Made by a program: the position numbers and the translations under genes. Of a stretch of 50,608 nt of DNA, positions 20,953 through 32,685 are shown piece by piece. Source of the stretch: Sperchopsis tessellata (Eukaryota; Arthropoda; Insecta; Coleoptera; Hydrophilidae); NCBI GenBank assembly GCA_033557685.1, contig JAWQRN010000022.1, forward strand, positions 1 to 50,608, written 5' to 3'. Every line of letters begins with the position of its first letter. The first letter of the stretch is position 1. The notes beneath the pieces are model-generated. The model saw nothing but the letters and a program-made list of their open reading frames with translations. It searched no databases and was not told where the DNA came from.

Positions 20953-22010
20953 TTATGGTGAAGATGCCTTAAAACTGCGGCAGTGTCCGAATTGGTTAGT
21001 TAAATTTCGGTCCAGAGATTTTGAATGTTAAAGGTACAAGACGTTCACGAAGGTCATCGAAGTTAATGATGACAAAATAAAGGCGTTGATCGAATCCATT
21101 TGGCGTTTAACGACCCGAGAGACTGCTGAGAATCTTAACATATCGAAATAGAGCGTTGAAAACCATTCCAAACAACTTAGTAAGCTTGATATTTGGGATG
21201 AGGTCAAAGAGCACTGAGGGCATATTGACATCTAAGGATCTCTCTTGAAACGTAAAGAAAACGATCCATTTTTGAAACGTAGAAAAACACGATTCATTTT
21301 TGAAACATGTGATAGCTGGCTTCGTCGCATGGAACGTCTTCAATAACGTCGAATGAAAGAGTTCGAGGAGCAAGCGTGATGAACCTACTTAAAGCACTTT
21401 AAAAGCAGTTATTCACCAAAGGAAGGTTATGCTGATTTCAAAGGTATTGTGTATATTGAGTTGCTCCCAACAAACCAAACCATTAATGGATGTGTATCGC
21501 GAAGATGTTTTGTTTCACCATGAAAACGTTTTTTTTATTTGAAAAAGACTCATATCATGCCCCTTGGCACAGGATAAGTTCTGTGATGGGGTAAACTCCC
21601 CCTCGCCGGTATCAAACCCATTTTGGCGCGGACCACAAGTAAGTGAGGGTGGCAAGGTCATCCATCCAAGTACTGACCACAAATAAACCTACTTAACAAC
21701 TACAAGCGAAGGACACCGCCCTAACACGACGGATAACTCGTGGGCCACCATGAATCGCGTTACCACATACAAGTTTGGTAACTCGTCAAAAATTGTTGCA
21801 GCTTGGATGGGATATGTTAACCACCATATTCACCAGACCTGGCACAATCAGACTACTATATGTTTCGTTATTTGCAACACCCCTTCAATGGCAAAACCCA
21901 AATCGTTCATGGAACTTTTCTTTCCCATTAAAGATATAAATGTTTTTGGGCGCGGAATCAAGAAATTGCCTGTGAGATGGCAAAAGGTAATGGGACAGAA
22001 TGGACAATAA
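20953..22010 (+). pseudogene. mariner transposase pseudogene (DD34D type), split by a SINE
   Basis: Blocks match mariner transposases in order: YGEDALKLRQCPNWLVKFRS; EVNDDKIKALIES then RLTTRETAENLNIS (helix-turn-helix); SKLDIW; LLKRKENDPFLKR; TCDSW for the first catalytic region; SKRDEPT; DFKGIVYIELLPTNQTING; FHHEN for the second (the expected Q-D is H-E); PHTSLVTRQKL; YSPDLAQSDYYMF with the third Asp intact; and GIKKLPVRWQKVMGQNGQ and stop at 22008-22010. There are many frameshifts and stops. A 221-bp SINE (21525-21745) interrupts the second catalytic motif. Clear TTAGGTTGGC-type mariner ends were not found. A degenerate AAAACGCAATAACT near 22073 may be the 3' end. Confidence 0.8.
21525..21745 (-). 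mobile_element. 5S rRNA-derived SINE inserted in mariner, with 9-bp target duplication
   Basis: On the minus strand the insert begins GCCCACGA, like the 5' end of 5S rRNA, and about 70 bases in has TGGTCAGTACTTGGATGGATG followed by ACC. That is one or two changes from the 5S internal control region C box (AGTACTTGGATGGGTGACC), with GTTAAG from the preceding 5S segment also present. After about 120 bases of 5S-like head comes an unrelated body and an A-rich tail. CACCATGAA flanks both sides (21516-21524 and 21746-21754), and the surrounding mariner coding sequence resumes across it, which defines the boundaries exactly. This is typical of a SINE mobilised by a LINE. The partner LINE is not identifiable here. 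Confidence 0.75.
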
Positions 22011-23179
22011 ATTTTTTAATAAAATTTTTGATTCCCATAAAAAATTCTCCTTTCATTTACATAAAAGAAGAAAACGCAATAACTAACAATAAGTGACTAA
22101 TCACACCACAAAAAAAACATATTAGTAAAAAGATCAATCAATAATTGATGGGAATAATATTTTCGCGCCAAAACTAGCAATGATGTTTACCTACGATTAT
22201 TCGGAGAGAGAGTAGTGCAGAAATATAACAGACTTGGTACATTGATGATTACTACTTTATATAATTTATGGAATCATAGTTACTACAATTTAATGAAGAC
22301 AGTAAATATAACAGGGTCAAAAACTACTCAACAAATATAGATAAAAACAAAAGATTAAGATAGCAAATACGCGTGTATGGAAACAAATGAAAACAAAACG
22401 TGCAATTTGGAATATGTACAAAGTTTTTTTTAATAATTGCAAATGCAATGAGGCATTTTTAAAATTATTGGCTTTTCACGACGTAAGCCTATATGCAAAT
22501 ACAGTTTTTGTATTTTAACGGTGAAACGAATGATTTCTTCCCTGTAATATAATTATTTTGTATTCATTAAATTGGTTTAACTGGAATTGGAGATATACGC
22601 AATATCTCTTATTTTGGAAATATTTTATACATTCTAAGCATTACTATTAATGAATTTTGAGCATTTGATACACTGATGTCTAAATCATTCTAACATGATT
22701 ATCATTATTCCCTAATTTTTGATGGGTAAGAAACATAAACGATCGTTGCCAATCATGTAAATATTTGTTCCTTCTTTAAAATAAGTTCTTTTATTTAAAG
22801 CATATTATGTCATCTTGTAAATACGGTAAAAACATGTATCTTAGCGTTAGGAATTTCGCTACGAAAACTTTATTACCCACATTGTGGTATACTACAAGTT
22901 GCATGGGCATATATATCTATGATAAACACGTTAACATTATCTTGGCCACGGCTCCACACAGTCTATTAAATAAGAAGTCATTACAAGAAAAAAAAACAAT
23001 TTACATTACACCGAGTAGGTATATGAAAATGGAAATGAGTATTAAATCGATGGTAAGCAATAGCAGTTTAACGAAATTAGTGAGCAGACAGAATATTTTA
23101 GGTTACCGACTTAACACGAATGTTGTAGGGGTGGTAGAGACGTACAGGGGGAGGGAGGGAAACCTAAACAACCACTTAC
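22011..23179. other. mariner 3' flank and presumed intron 1 of the divergent gene
   Basis: No second exon was recognised. A 130-codon plus-strand frame (22807-23199) runs antisense through the presumed intron and into the candidate exon, and shows no family signature. The mirror is 27430-28598. Confidence 0.4.
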
Positions 23180-23215
23180 CGCGGCAGATGGATGCCTAGC
23201 CGGGGTGGGGTACAT
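23180..23215 (-). CDS. Candidate first coding exon of an unidentified divergent gene
   Basis: Reading the minus strand, an ATG in good context (cgccATGt) opens twelve codons, MYPTPARHPSAA, ending at a strong donor GCG|GTAAGT in phase 0. It lies head to head with fem-1 exon 1, about 800 bp away, in the same CpG-richer island. I do not recognise the peptide and name no family. The proline/alanine-rich start could be a disordered N-terminus. No second exon is evident farther left, where the sequence runs into transposon relics from about 22.0 kb downward. Support is the combination of start context, consensus donor and position. A chance ATG plus donor is the alternative. Confidence 0.45.
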
Positions 23216-24012
23216 GGCGAAGCTTGTAGAATTCTGAAAAACCACGCTACACTTATATCACTGTATTTTCATCACTCACTTAAAAACTTCAACCAGATAA
23301 ACACACTTATAAACAAATTGCATAAACAACAATTACGAACAATCTATCCGTGTTTTGGGCAGTTTAACAACTATAAACAAATAGCATTTACGTAGACGAT
23401 ATCAATGGTCCTGTAATGTTAATCCAAATACATAGCACTCGCGTTTGGCGCATTCTGATTCAAATTTTGCAAAAATGTCAAGCTACTTTTCGCACTTGTA
23501 ACGCGCACAATCCATTGTTCACGCGAGGACCGACGCACGGATTCACCAATACACACACAACCTTACTCTGGTCTTGGCTCATCTGCCACGACCTGAGGGC
23601 GGCGGGAGTCCAAGACCCACGTGGTTGTTTGCCCGAAACGTCACGACCCCAACGACCAATCAAACACTCCCAAATTTCTACGCCCCACCCTAACTACCAA
23701 TGACAGTTGCACATCTACTCAACGTGGACTGTTTCAAACAACTGTGAGCATAAACACATAGTGACACCTCATACCAACGCGCTTAACTACTACAAGCTAT
23801 CCGGTTCCTCTAAACAGATTTCTACTTTACACGCGGGTTTGTAACTTTGCACGTCCTTCGCTAGACTGCTGATCAAACTACTATTTTCAGGATTTGCTAC
23901 CCGCAGTTGTTCGCGAGCTGCAGTCTAACAGTTGTGATGGAGGCTTTGTGATTGCGGGAGAGCAAAATACGAGTATTTCGGGCTTTTGTTTCTGTGAAAG
24001 GTGTTGGCCAAT
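23216..24012. promoter_or_regulatory. Probable bidirectional promoter and 5' UTRs of fem-1 and the divergent gene
   Basis: This segment between two outward-facing start codons is visibly richer in G, C and CpG than the rest of the arm, especially 23500-23660 and 23830-23960. It holds two CCAAT boxes (23656-23660 and 23697-23701), a CACGTG E-box inside CCACGTGG (23617-23624), and a CRE-like half site (TGACG on the minus strand near 23640). No clear TATA box sits at a fixed distance from either ATG, as expected of dispersed CpG-type promoters. Apparent open frames here are read-through of GC-rich DNA. The promoter call is inference from layout and motifs. Confidence 0.5.
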
Positions 24013-24072
24013 ATGGATTATAAAAGCGTGGTCTACAATGCTGCCCGTGATGGCAATCTAAATAGGCTTAAG
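24013..24072 (+). CDS. fem-1: Fem-1 family protein, first coding exon only
   Basis: Twenty codons run from an ATG with A at -3 and G at +4 to a consensus donor AAG|GTGAGT at 24072/24073, phase 0. The peptide begins MDYKSVVYNAARDGNLNRL, the characteristic start of Fem-1 proteins of the FEM1A/FEM1C type, where it opens the first ankyrin repeat. Known role of the family: substrate receptor of CUL2-RING E3 ubiquitin ligases, with ankyrin repeats that bind C-terminal degrons (C-terminal arginine for FEM1A/C). A complete protein is roughly 600 residues, so nearly all of it is missing because the palindrome centre interrupts intron 1. The upstream gene is divergent. Identity rests on 20 residues, but the motif is distinctive. 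A different ankyrin protein is the main alternative. Confidence 0.8.
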
Positions 24073-25280
24073 GTGAGTAATTCCATTTTGATTTGTGTAT
24101 ACAGGAAGAAAACAATGACCGTCTTGCAAGCACATTTCTTTTTATAATTTGGATGCTCCTGTTTGCCTTGCATCTCTGCTCTCGGCACTATTGAATTTAT
24201 ATTTTCATAGTACGTTCTAAAGCTATTATTAGATTTCTTGCGAAAATTTGTGTTCCTGTTTACATCACACTTTGCTATATTAATAATGTATTTATATTAA
24301 GTCTTCATTTAAACAAAAATAATCGTATCAAAAATGTGCTGAGAGCAAACCGCATAATCCAGTTAGAAATAATTACTGGTATCATTATTCTAAATGTAAA
24401 CAGCTTGCCTCTGTGTCAATTGGACCAGCTGTTAAATTTGGGACGTTGGTTGGTGCCGTATATTTTTTTAGGTGTATATAATTACTAAATAGACCAATTA
24501 AAGAGCAGTATGCACCGGTTCGAATAAAGTGGTTGATAAATAATTTTTAAACGGTTTTAATGTAAGCATTATAAAACAGAAAATGTTTACTAATGATGTT
24601 ATCTAACAAACCAGAAGTTACGAATAGGAAATATATATATTCGATTCAAAGTTGTTTGTTACTTTCTGCAAATTTACAACAATAAATCATGGAAATGTTC
24701 GCCTGTTTCATAAGGTATACAACCTTTAGCTGTCAAAATAACTGGGACGATTCACAATGTGCATCAGGAAATGAAAACAAATCGATATTTTGCTGTCCGG
24801 GACGGAAAATATGGGCTCTTTCAAAACGAACTTAAAAATATGCTCTATTTTAAAACGAATTTGAAATAGCTTGCTTGCTTAAAATACTATTTAAATAATA
24901 TAAACCAAATTAAATTGCGTCTGTTATCAGTTTCTATATCTCGTTATCATACAAAAATGGAAATTATGTTATTATCTACATATTTTAAATTTCACTCGGA
25001 AAAGTAAATTAAAGCTGTTTAAAAGATCATAGATAATTACCGTTCATATACCAAAAAATGTTATTTATTTATATGCCATATAACTGTAGAAACATTTTAA
25101 ATATCAGGTTTGACAGATATCAGCTGCTACTACTAGAGCCAATGTAAGGGGAGTTCATTGCCCTTTATCCAGAATTTGTATGTTTAAGTTCTGGATCAAG
25201 TGTTTAGTAAAAACTTGTATTTTATCATCTCTCTCAAAATATTTGTCACTGAAAATTTCTTCTGCCCTCGAGAACGATTA

Positions 25281-25304
<24 letters not shown>
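24073..25304 (+). other. fem-1 intron 1, truncated at the palindrome centre
   Basis: The segment starts GTGAGT and has no acceptor followed by recognisable ankyrin coding sequence before the axis. It is AT-rich with no transposon identified. A small inverted repeat (TCCAGAA at 25169 and TTCTGGA at 25189) lies near the inner end. The mirror copy is 25305-26536. Confidence 0.7.

Positions 25305-25322
<18 letters not shown>
25287..25322. repeat. (AT)18 tract at the palindrome centre
   Basis: Thirty-six bases of alternating A and T lie between cactag on the left and ctagtg on the right, and the symmetry axis falls between 25304 and 25305 in the middle of the tract. (AT)n is its own reverse complement. 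A 3' end in it can snap back and prime copying of the whole molecule, or an assembler can overlap it with its own complement, and either event gives this structure. Confidence 0.95.
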
Positions 25323-25328
<6 letters not shown>

Positions 25329-26536
25329 TAATCGTTCTCGAGGGCAGAAGAAATTTTCAGTGACAAATATTTTGAGAGAGATGATAAAATACAAGTTTTT
25401 ACTAAACACTTGATCCAGAACTTAAACATACAAATTCTGGATAAAGGGCAATGAACTCCCCTTACATTGGCTCTAGTAGTAGCAGCTGATATCTGTCAAA
25501 CCTGATATTTAAAATGTTTCTACAGTTATATGGCATATAAATAAATAACATTTTTTGGTATATGAACGGTAATTATCTATGATCTTTTAAACAGCTTTAA
25601 TTTACTTTTCCGAGTGAAATTTAAAATATGTAGATAATAACATAATTTCCATTTTTGTATGATAACGAGATATAGAAACTGATAACAGACGCAATTTAAT
25701 TTGGTTTATATTATTTAAATAGTATTTTAAGCAAGCAAGCTATTTCAAATTCGTTTTAAAATAGAGCATATTTTTAAGTTCGTTTTGAAAGAGCCCATAT
25801 TTTCCGTCCCGGACAGCAAAATATCGATTTGTTTTCATTTCCTGATGCACATTGTGAATCGTCCCAGTTATTTTGACAGCTAAAGGTTGTATACCTTATG
25901 AAACAGGCGAACATTTCCATGATTTATTGTTGTAAATTTGCAGAAAGTAACAAACAACTTTGAATCGAATATATATATTTCCTATTCGTAACTTCTGGTT
26001 TGTTAGATAACATCATTAGTAAACATTTTCTGTTTTATAATGCTTACATTAAAACCGTTTAAAAATTATTTATCAACCACTTTATTCGAACCGGTGCATA
26101 CTGCTCTTTAATTGGTCTATTTAGTAATTATATACACCTAAAAAAATATACGGCACCAACCAACGTCCCAAATTTAACAGCTGGTCCAATTGACACAGAG
26201 GCAAGCTGTTTACATTTAGAATAATGATACCAGTAATTATTTCTAACTGGATTATGCGGTTTGCTCTCAGCACATTTTTGATACGATTATTTTTGTTTAA
26301 ATGAAGACTTAATATAAATACATTATTAATATAGCAAAGTGTGATGTAAACAGGAACACAAATTTTCGCAAGAAATCTAATAATAGCTTTAGAACGTACT
26401 ATGAAAATATAAATTCAATAGTGCCGAGAGCAGAGATGCAAGGCAAACAGGAGCATCCAAATTATAAAAAGAAATGTGCTTGCAAGACGGTCATTGTTTT
26501 CTTCCTGTATACACAAATCAAAATGGAATTACTCAC

Positions 26537-26596
26537 CTTAAGCCTATTTAGATTGCCATCACGGGCAGCATTGTAGACCACGCTTTTATAATCCAT
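26537..26596 (-). CDS. fem-1: Fem-1 first coding exon, mirror copy
   Basis: This copy has the same start context, 20 codons and donor as the exon at 24013-24072. The two copies point toward each other across the palindrome centre, so neither can be followed by exon 2. A real head-on duplication would leave two promoters driving truncated transcripts into each other. Confidence 0.75.
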
Positions 26597-27393
26597 ATTG
26601 GCCAACACCTTTCACAGAAACAAAAGCCCGAAATACTCGTATTTTGCTCTCCCGCAATCACAAAGCCTCCATCACAACTGTTAGACTGCAGCTCGCGAAC
26701 AACTGCGGGTAGCAAATCCTGAAAATAGTAGTTTGATCAGCAGTCTAGCGAAGGACGTGCAAAGTTACAAACCCGCGTGTAAAGTAGAAATCTGTTTAGA
26801 GGAACCGGATAGCTTGTAGTAGTTAAGCGCGTTGGTATGAGGTGTCACTATGTGTTTATGCTCACAGTTGTTTGAAACAGTCCACGTTGAGTAGATGTGC
26901 AACTGTCATTGGTAGTTAGGGTGGGGCGTAGAAATTTGGGAGTGTTTGATTGGTCGTTGGGGTCGTGACGTTTCGGGCAAACAACCACGTGGGTCTTGGA
27001 CTCCCGCCGCCCTCAGGTCGTGGCAGATGAGCCAAGACCAGAGTAAGGTTGTGTGTGTATTGGTGAATCCGTGCGTCGGTCCTCGCGTGAACAATGGATT
27101 GTGCGCGTTACAAGTGCGAAAAGTAGCTTGACATTTTTGCAAAATTTGAATCAGAATGCGCCAAACGCGAGTGCTATGTATTTGGATTAACATTACAGGA
27201 CCATTGATATCGTCTACGTAAATGCTATTTGTTTATAGTTGTTAAACTGCCCAAAACACGGATAGATTGTTCGTAATTGTTGTTTATGCAATTTGTTTAT
27301 AAGTGTGTTTATCTGGTTGAAGTTTTTAAGTGAGTGATGAAAATACAGTGATATAAGTGTAGCGTGGTTTTTCAGAATTCTACAAGCTTCGCC
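26597..27393. promoter_or_regulatory. Probable bidirectional promoter, mirror copy
   Basis: This is the same CCAAT, CACGTG and CpG-rich segment in reverse. The E-box lies at 26985-26992 and the CCAAT boxes read as ATTGG at 26908-26912 and 26949-26953. Confidence 0.45.
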
Positions 27394-27429
27394 ATGTACC
27401 CCACCCCGGCTAGGCATCCATCTGCCGCG
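27394..27429 (+). CDS. Candidate first exon of the divergent gene, mirror copy
   Basis: This is the plus-strand copy of the exon at 23180-23215, with the same ATG context and GTAAGT donor at 27430. A pyrimidine-rich stretch follows the donor within the presumed intron. Confidence 0.4.
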
Positions 27430-28598
27430 GTAAGTGGTTGTTTAGGTTTCCCTCCCTCCCCCTGTACGTCTCTACCACCCCTACAACATTCGTGTTAAGT
27501 CGGTAACCTAAAATATTCTGTCTGCTCACTAATTTCGTTAAACTGCTATTGCTTACCATCGATTTAATACTCATTTCCATTTTCATATACCTACTCGGTG
27601 TAATGTAAATTGTTTTTTTTTCTTGTAATGACTTCTTATTTAATAGACTGTGTGGAGCCGTGGCCAAGATAATGTTAACGTGTTTATCATAGATATATAT
27701 GCCCATGCAACTTGTAGTATACCACAATGTGGGTAATAAAGTTTTCGTAGCGAAATTCCTAACGCTAAGATACATGTTTTTACCGTATTTACAAGATGAC
27801 ATAATATGCTTTAAATAAAAGAACTTATTTTAAAGAAGGAACAAATATTTACATGATTGGCAACGATCGTTTATGTTTCTTACCCATCAAAAATTAGGGA
27901 ATAATGATAATCATGTTAGAATGATTTAGACATCAGTGTATCAAATGCTCAAAATTCATTAATAGTAATGCTTAGAATGTATAAAATATTTCCAAAATAA
28001 GAGATATTGCGTATATCTCCAATTCCAGTTAAACCAATTTAATGAATACAAAATAATTATATTACAGGGAAGAAATCATTCGTTTCACCGTTAAAATACA
28101 AAAACTGTATTTGCATATAGGCTTACGTCGTGAAAAGCCAATAATTTTAAAAATGCCTCATTGCATTTGCAATTATTAAAAAAAACTTTGTACATATTCC
28201 AAATTGCACGTTTTGTTTTCATTTGTTTCCATACACGCGTATTTGCTATCTTAATCTTTTGTTTTTATCTATATTTGTTGAGTAGTTTTTGACCCTGTTA
28301 TATTTACTGTCTTCATTAAATTGTAGTAACTATGATTCCATAAATTATATAAAGTAGTAATCATCAATGTACCAAGTCTGTTATATTTCTGCACTACTCT
28401 CTCTCCGAATAATCGTAGGTAAACATCATTGCTAGTTTTGGCGCGAAAATATTATTCCCATCAATTATTGATTGATCTTTTTACTAATATGTTTTTTTTG
28501 TGGTGTGATTAGTCACTTATTGTTAGTTATTGCGTTTTCTTCTTTTATGTAAATGAAAGGAGAATTTTTTATGGGAATCAAAAATTTTATTAAAAAAT

Positions 28599-29656
28599 TT
28601 ATTGTCCATTCTGTCCCATTACCTTTTGCCATCTCACAGGCAATTTCTTGATTCCGCGCCCAAAAACATTTATATCTTTAATGGGAAAGAAAAGTTCCAT
28701 GAACGATTTGGGTTTTGCCATTGAAGGGGTGTTGCAAATAACGAAACATATAGTAGTCTGATTGTGCCAGGTCTGGTGAATATGGTGGTTAACATATCCC
28801 ATCCAAGCTGCAACAATTTTTGACGAGTTACCAAACTTGTATGTGGTAACGCGATTCATGGTGGCCCACGAGTTATCCGTCGTGTTAGGGCGGTGTCCTT
28901 CGCTTGTAGTTGTTAAGTAGGTTTATTTGTGGTCAGTACTTGGATGGATGACCTTGCCACCCTCACTTACTTGTGGTCCGCGCCAAAATGGGTTTGATAC
29001 CGGCGAGGGGGAGTTTACCCCATCACAGAACTTATCCTGTGCCAAGGGGCATGATATGAGTCTTTTTCAAATAAAAAAAACGTTTTCATGGTGAAACAAA
29101 ACATCTTCGCGATACACATCCATTAATGGTTTGGTTTGTTGGGAGCAACTCAATATACACAATACCTTTGAAATCAGCATAACCTTCCTTTGGTGAATAA
29201 CTGCTTTTAAAGTGCTTTAAGTAGGTTCATCACGCTTGCTCCTCGAACTCTTTCATTCGACGTTATTGAAGACGTTCCATGCGACGAAGCCAGCTATCAC
29301 ATGTTTCAAAAATGAATCGTGTTTTTCTACGTTTCAAAAATGGATCGTTTTCTTTACGTTTCAAGAGAGATCCTTAGATGTCAATATGCCCTCAGTGCTC
29401 TTTGACCTCATCCCAAATATCAAGCTTACTAAGTTGTTTGGAATGGTTTTCAACGCTCTATTTCGATATGTTAAGATTCTCAGCAGTCTCTCGGGTCGTT
29501 AAACGCCAAATGGATTCGATCAACGCCTTTATTTTGTCATCATTAACTTCGATGACCTTCGTGAACGTCTTGTACCTTTAACATTCAAAATCTCTGGACC
29601 GAAATTTAACTAACCAATTCGGACACTGCCGCAGTTTTAAGGCATCTTCACCATAA
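28599..29656 (-). pseudogene. mariner pseudogene split by a SINE, mirror copy
   Basis: Same blocks as 20953-22010. The stop lies at 28599-28601 and the SINE at 28864-29084. Confidence 0.75.
28864..29084 (+). mobile_element. 5S rRNA-derived SINE, mirror copy
   Basis: Starts GCCCACGA at 28864. The target duplication TTCATGGTG lies at 28855-28863 and 29085-29093. The 5S-like C box is near 28937-28955. Confidence 0.7.
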
Positions 29657-30194
29657 ACACATCACATACGTTTTTATGAGTTTGCGTTTTTTTTTTTTTT
29701 TTTTTGTTTCACTTCCTTAGTAATACAGCAAAATATGATTTTTCATTGAAATCGACGGCAAAGACATTGTCATAGTCGTGCATTTTATTTTTCTAAAACA
29801 AGCAACTGCATCTGTCAAATTACATAATATTAGCGGTTTGGATTGAAGTTAGTTGCATTTCAAGGCACGTATATCCAGTGGTGATTGTAAACGAGACATC
29901 ACAAATAACATTGAGAGCTTTAATAGGAGCTACATAATTGTTCAAATGGTGATTAGTAGGTACAATATGTACAAGTACATAAAATAGAAATGTGTCTTGA
30001 GACTGCATTATTAGTACTAAGTTATCTTTGGGAATCTATATTGTGTCAAAATTATTTGCTTCTTGCGCTTATTTTATTTGTTGTAGATAAGGGGTCTTCC
30101 AATAAGAACGCCTGGTCTTTAAAATGGAATAAAAAGAGTTCTATGTGAGGTACGGTGGAAATATGTATTGCGAATTGAAGTGCATTCAATGCCA

Positions 30195-31246
30195 TTATGT
30201 TTTAAAGATAACATCATTCAAATGACCTCCGCGGCAGGAGTTAGTCCGAGAGACCCAAATCGGGCTGGGTTTCAGCAATGGTTCGAATGATTTTGTTCTC
30301 CAGGTCGTTAAGTGTTGCTGGCTTATTGGCATAGACCAGAGATTTAATGTAACCCCAAAGAAAAAAGGCCAAGGGCGCTAAATCACACGATTTTGATGGC
30401 CAATTGATGTCACCTCTTTTCGAAATAAGCGACCTGGAAACTTTTCCCTCAATATCTCCACTGTATTACCCGTTTTGTGGCACGAAGCGCCATCTTGCTG
30501 GAACCACATGTCGCCTATGTCCATTTCATAATATTCTGGCCAAAAAAATGAGTTATAATCTCTCAATACCTCTCGCCGTTGACAGTCACCGTCTTTCCTC
30601 TCGCGTCTCAGAAGAGGCACGGCCCGATGACGCCGCCCGACCAAAATCCACATCAAATTGTGAGATTTTTTGGGTGCAAAAGATTCTCCTGGAACTGTTG
30701 TTGATTGGCATCGTCTCAGCTCCGACAATTTTGCTTGTTTATGAAGCCATAAAGCCAAAAATGTGCTTCGTTGCTGAAGACGTTTTTTTCGCCAAAATTG
30801 GGATCCGTTTCCAACTGCTCTAGGATCCAGTCAGCGAACATCCAACGAGGGCCGTGGTCTTCTGGCTTTAGTTCTTGAGTCAATTGAATCATGTGTGGAT
30901 GAAGGCTCAAGTCTCTTCAAAATTTTTCAAGTTGAAGTCGCGAAAAGGCCAACTTATTATGAACGACGAAAAACTGAGAGCTTTCGGTTCTCATGCACAC
31001 TTTCAGCAACAGCAGCAATATTCTCATTCGATCGAACGTTTTGGTGGTGCACAGGTACTGCTCGATCAGCAACTGAACCAGTTTCCCCGAATTTTGCGAT
31101 TAGTAGTTGAATTGCTCTCTCGGTACGACGGTCATGTCGACCATAAATTCTACGTAGATCGCGCAACGTTTGGTACGAATGAAGGACGAATTTTGATAAT
31201 AAATTTTTACAATCTCGACGCGTTGTTGAATCGTATACTTTTCTAT
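30195..31246 (-). pseudogene. DD41D-type transposase pseudogene, mirror copy
   Basis: Same lost catalytic residues (Asn and Ala) and same stops as 19363-20414. Confidence 0.75.
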
Positions 31247-32685
31247 GAATATAAATGGAAGCTATTACAGAACTCTAACGTCAACTCAAACATAACCACA
31301 ATCAATTGTCAAAGTTCAGACGTACTAATTGAAAGACCGTTTACAAACATCAAATTTTCTATTTCTTGTAAATTTCCTTTAACCTTCCCGTTTAACAACA
31401 ATCATCCATTCGTTTTTGAAACAACGCCATTCGGTATTGCATGCTTTGTATAGTTTTTAGTGGTTTCTTGCATTCGTATTCAAACAAATCATTTGGGATA
31501 TCTACGAGTTGTTTCAAACGTGAATCGACGAAGTTAATAAATGTAATTATATAAGTACGCAGTTTTTTTTGTAATACTAACTCGTCTTCGCACTAGCGAT
31601 TCCGTTCCCAAGTAACACAATTACTCACCAATATGAATGAACATAGCTGCCTACTAATTATAAAACTAACCGAATTTTGATCGAAATTAGCAAATAAAGT
31701 AGCTGCCTTTTAAAGTAAAATAATAAAAACTTAGAGACTGCTTATTATTTCAATTACACATATTTGTTTAACCAATCATGTTTGGCGTAGATACCATTTG
31801 ATTGTCGTGCGCATTGTAAATTTATTCCCTTATTATTTTCTATGGCTTTCTTGAGGAGTATAGAAACATAGGCAAATGTCTGAACATATCTACATACCTA
31901 CACCGTTCGATACAATTTAAAGAACTTTAAAATATTTGTAGACGTTTTACAATTTTATTAATGTAATATATTGTATAATATTAATGTTTTAAGATTACTT
32001 GCAGATACATTGTTCGGCAAAATTTAAAATACTTCTATATGCTTGTACAATGTTCTAGTAATATATTGCATAATTTTAAAAATGCTAATGAAACTACAAA
32101 TTGGTGCTAAAAATCTAGATATTCAGTTTGGTTTTTTGCTTCATAAGTTTTCTTCTGTCAAGGTTTAATTTTGAATGACTGATGGTTTTTAAATAATATT
32201 GTATAATTTCCTGTCTGTCTGACATTTTAAGATGGGGTATCTTGTTAAAGATTAATACTATCGCCCCCAATAGGCTACGTTGCGAAAAATGGCGCGTTAT
32301 AAATTAATATAATAGATATTTAAACAAAGTATTTCACATTTTTTATCATTCGCGCTTTTAGCTTGGAACAAAAATAGGAAAACTCTTGAGTTTGAAACGT
32401 CCAGTACATTTGCAATGGCTTATCAATTAAAAAATAACATAAACAATAACATTGAATATAATTGTCAATTACAAAAGACAACGATGTGTTAAAAATATAA
32501 AGAGAGGTGACCAGCTCAAAAAAAAACTACCAAACAACAGGGCAAGATGATTAGAAAAATTGTACAAGCGACCCTAGAAAACAATAACGACAAGTTTTAC
32601 TAGAATTCCAAGGAGAACCAGTAAGCCCCGAAAAATGTATTATTCTCAGGTGTGACTAATGTAAAAGCGACCTGTAGGAACAATG

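Larger units (their letters stand above)
1..25304 (+). repeat. Left arm of a whole-window perfect palindrome
   Basis: The first bases (cggttatcattacc) are the reverse complement of the last bases, and the correspondence x to 50609-x held at every place compared: genes, transposons, microsatellites, homopolymers and splice sites. No mismatch was found, although not every base was compared by eye. The arm ends inside an AT dinucleotide tract with no unique spacer. Ancient genomic inverted repeats normally show divergence, a spacer, or unique flanking DNA, and none is present here. I infer a contig joined to its own reverse complement or a fold-back molecule. A recent real duplication remains possible. 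Confidence 0.97.

Noticed and set aside
21525..21745. Functional 5S rRNA gene
   Set aside because: Only the 5' start and internal control region match, the middle and 3' third are diverged or unrelated, and it carries a tail and target duplication, so it is a SINE.
22807..23199. 130-codon plus-strand open frame
   Set aside because: It lies antisense in the presumed intron of the divergent gene, overlaps the candidate exon and its donor on the other strand, and shows no domain.
23416..23703. Overlapping open frames on both strands in the fem-1 upstream region
   Set aside because: They are explained by CpG-rich promoter composition with few stop codons. No motif is seen and the two strands compete for the same bases.
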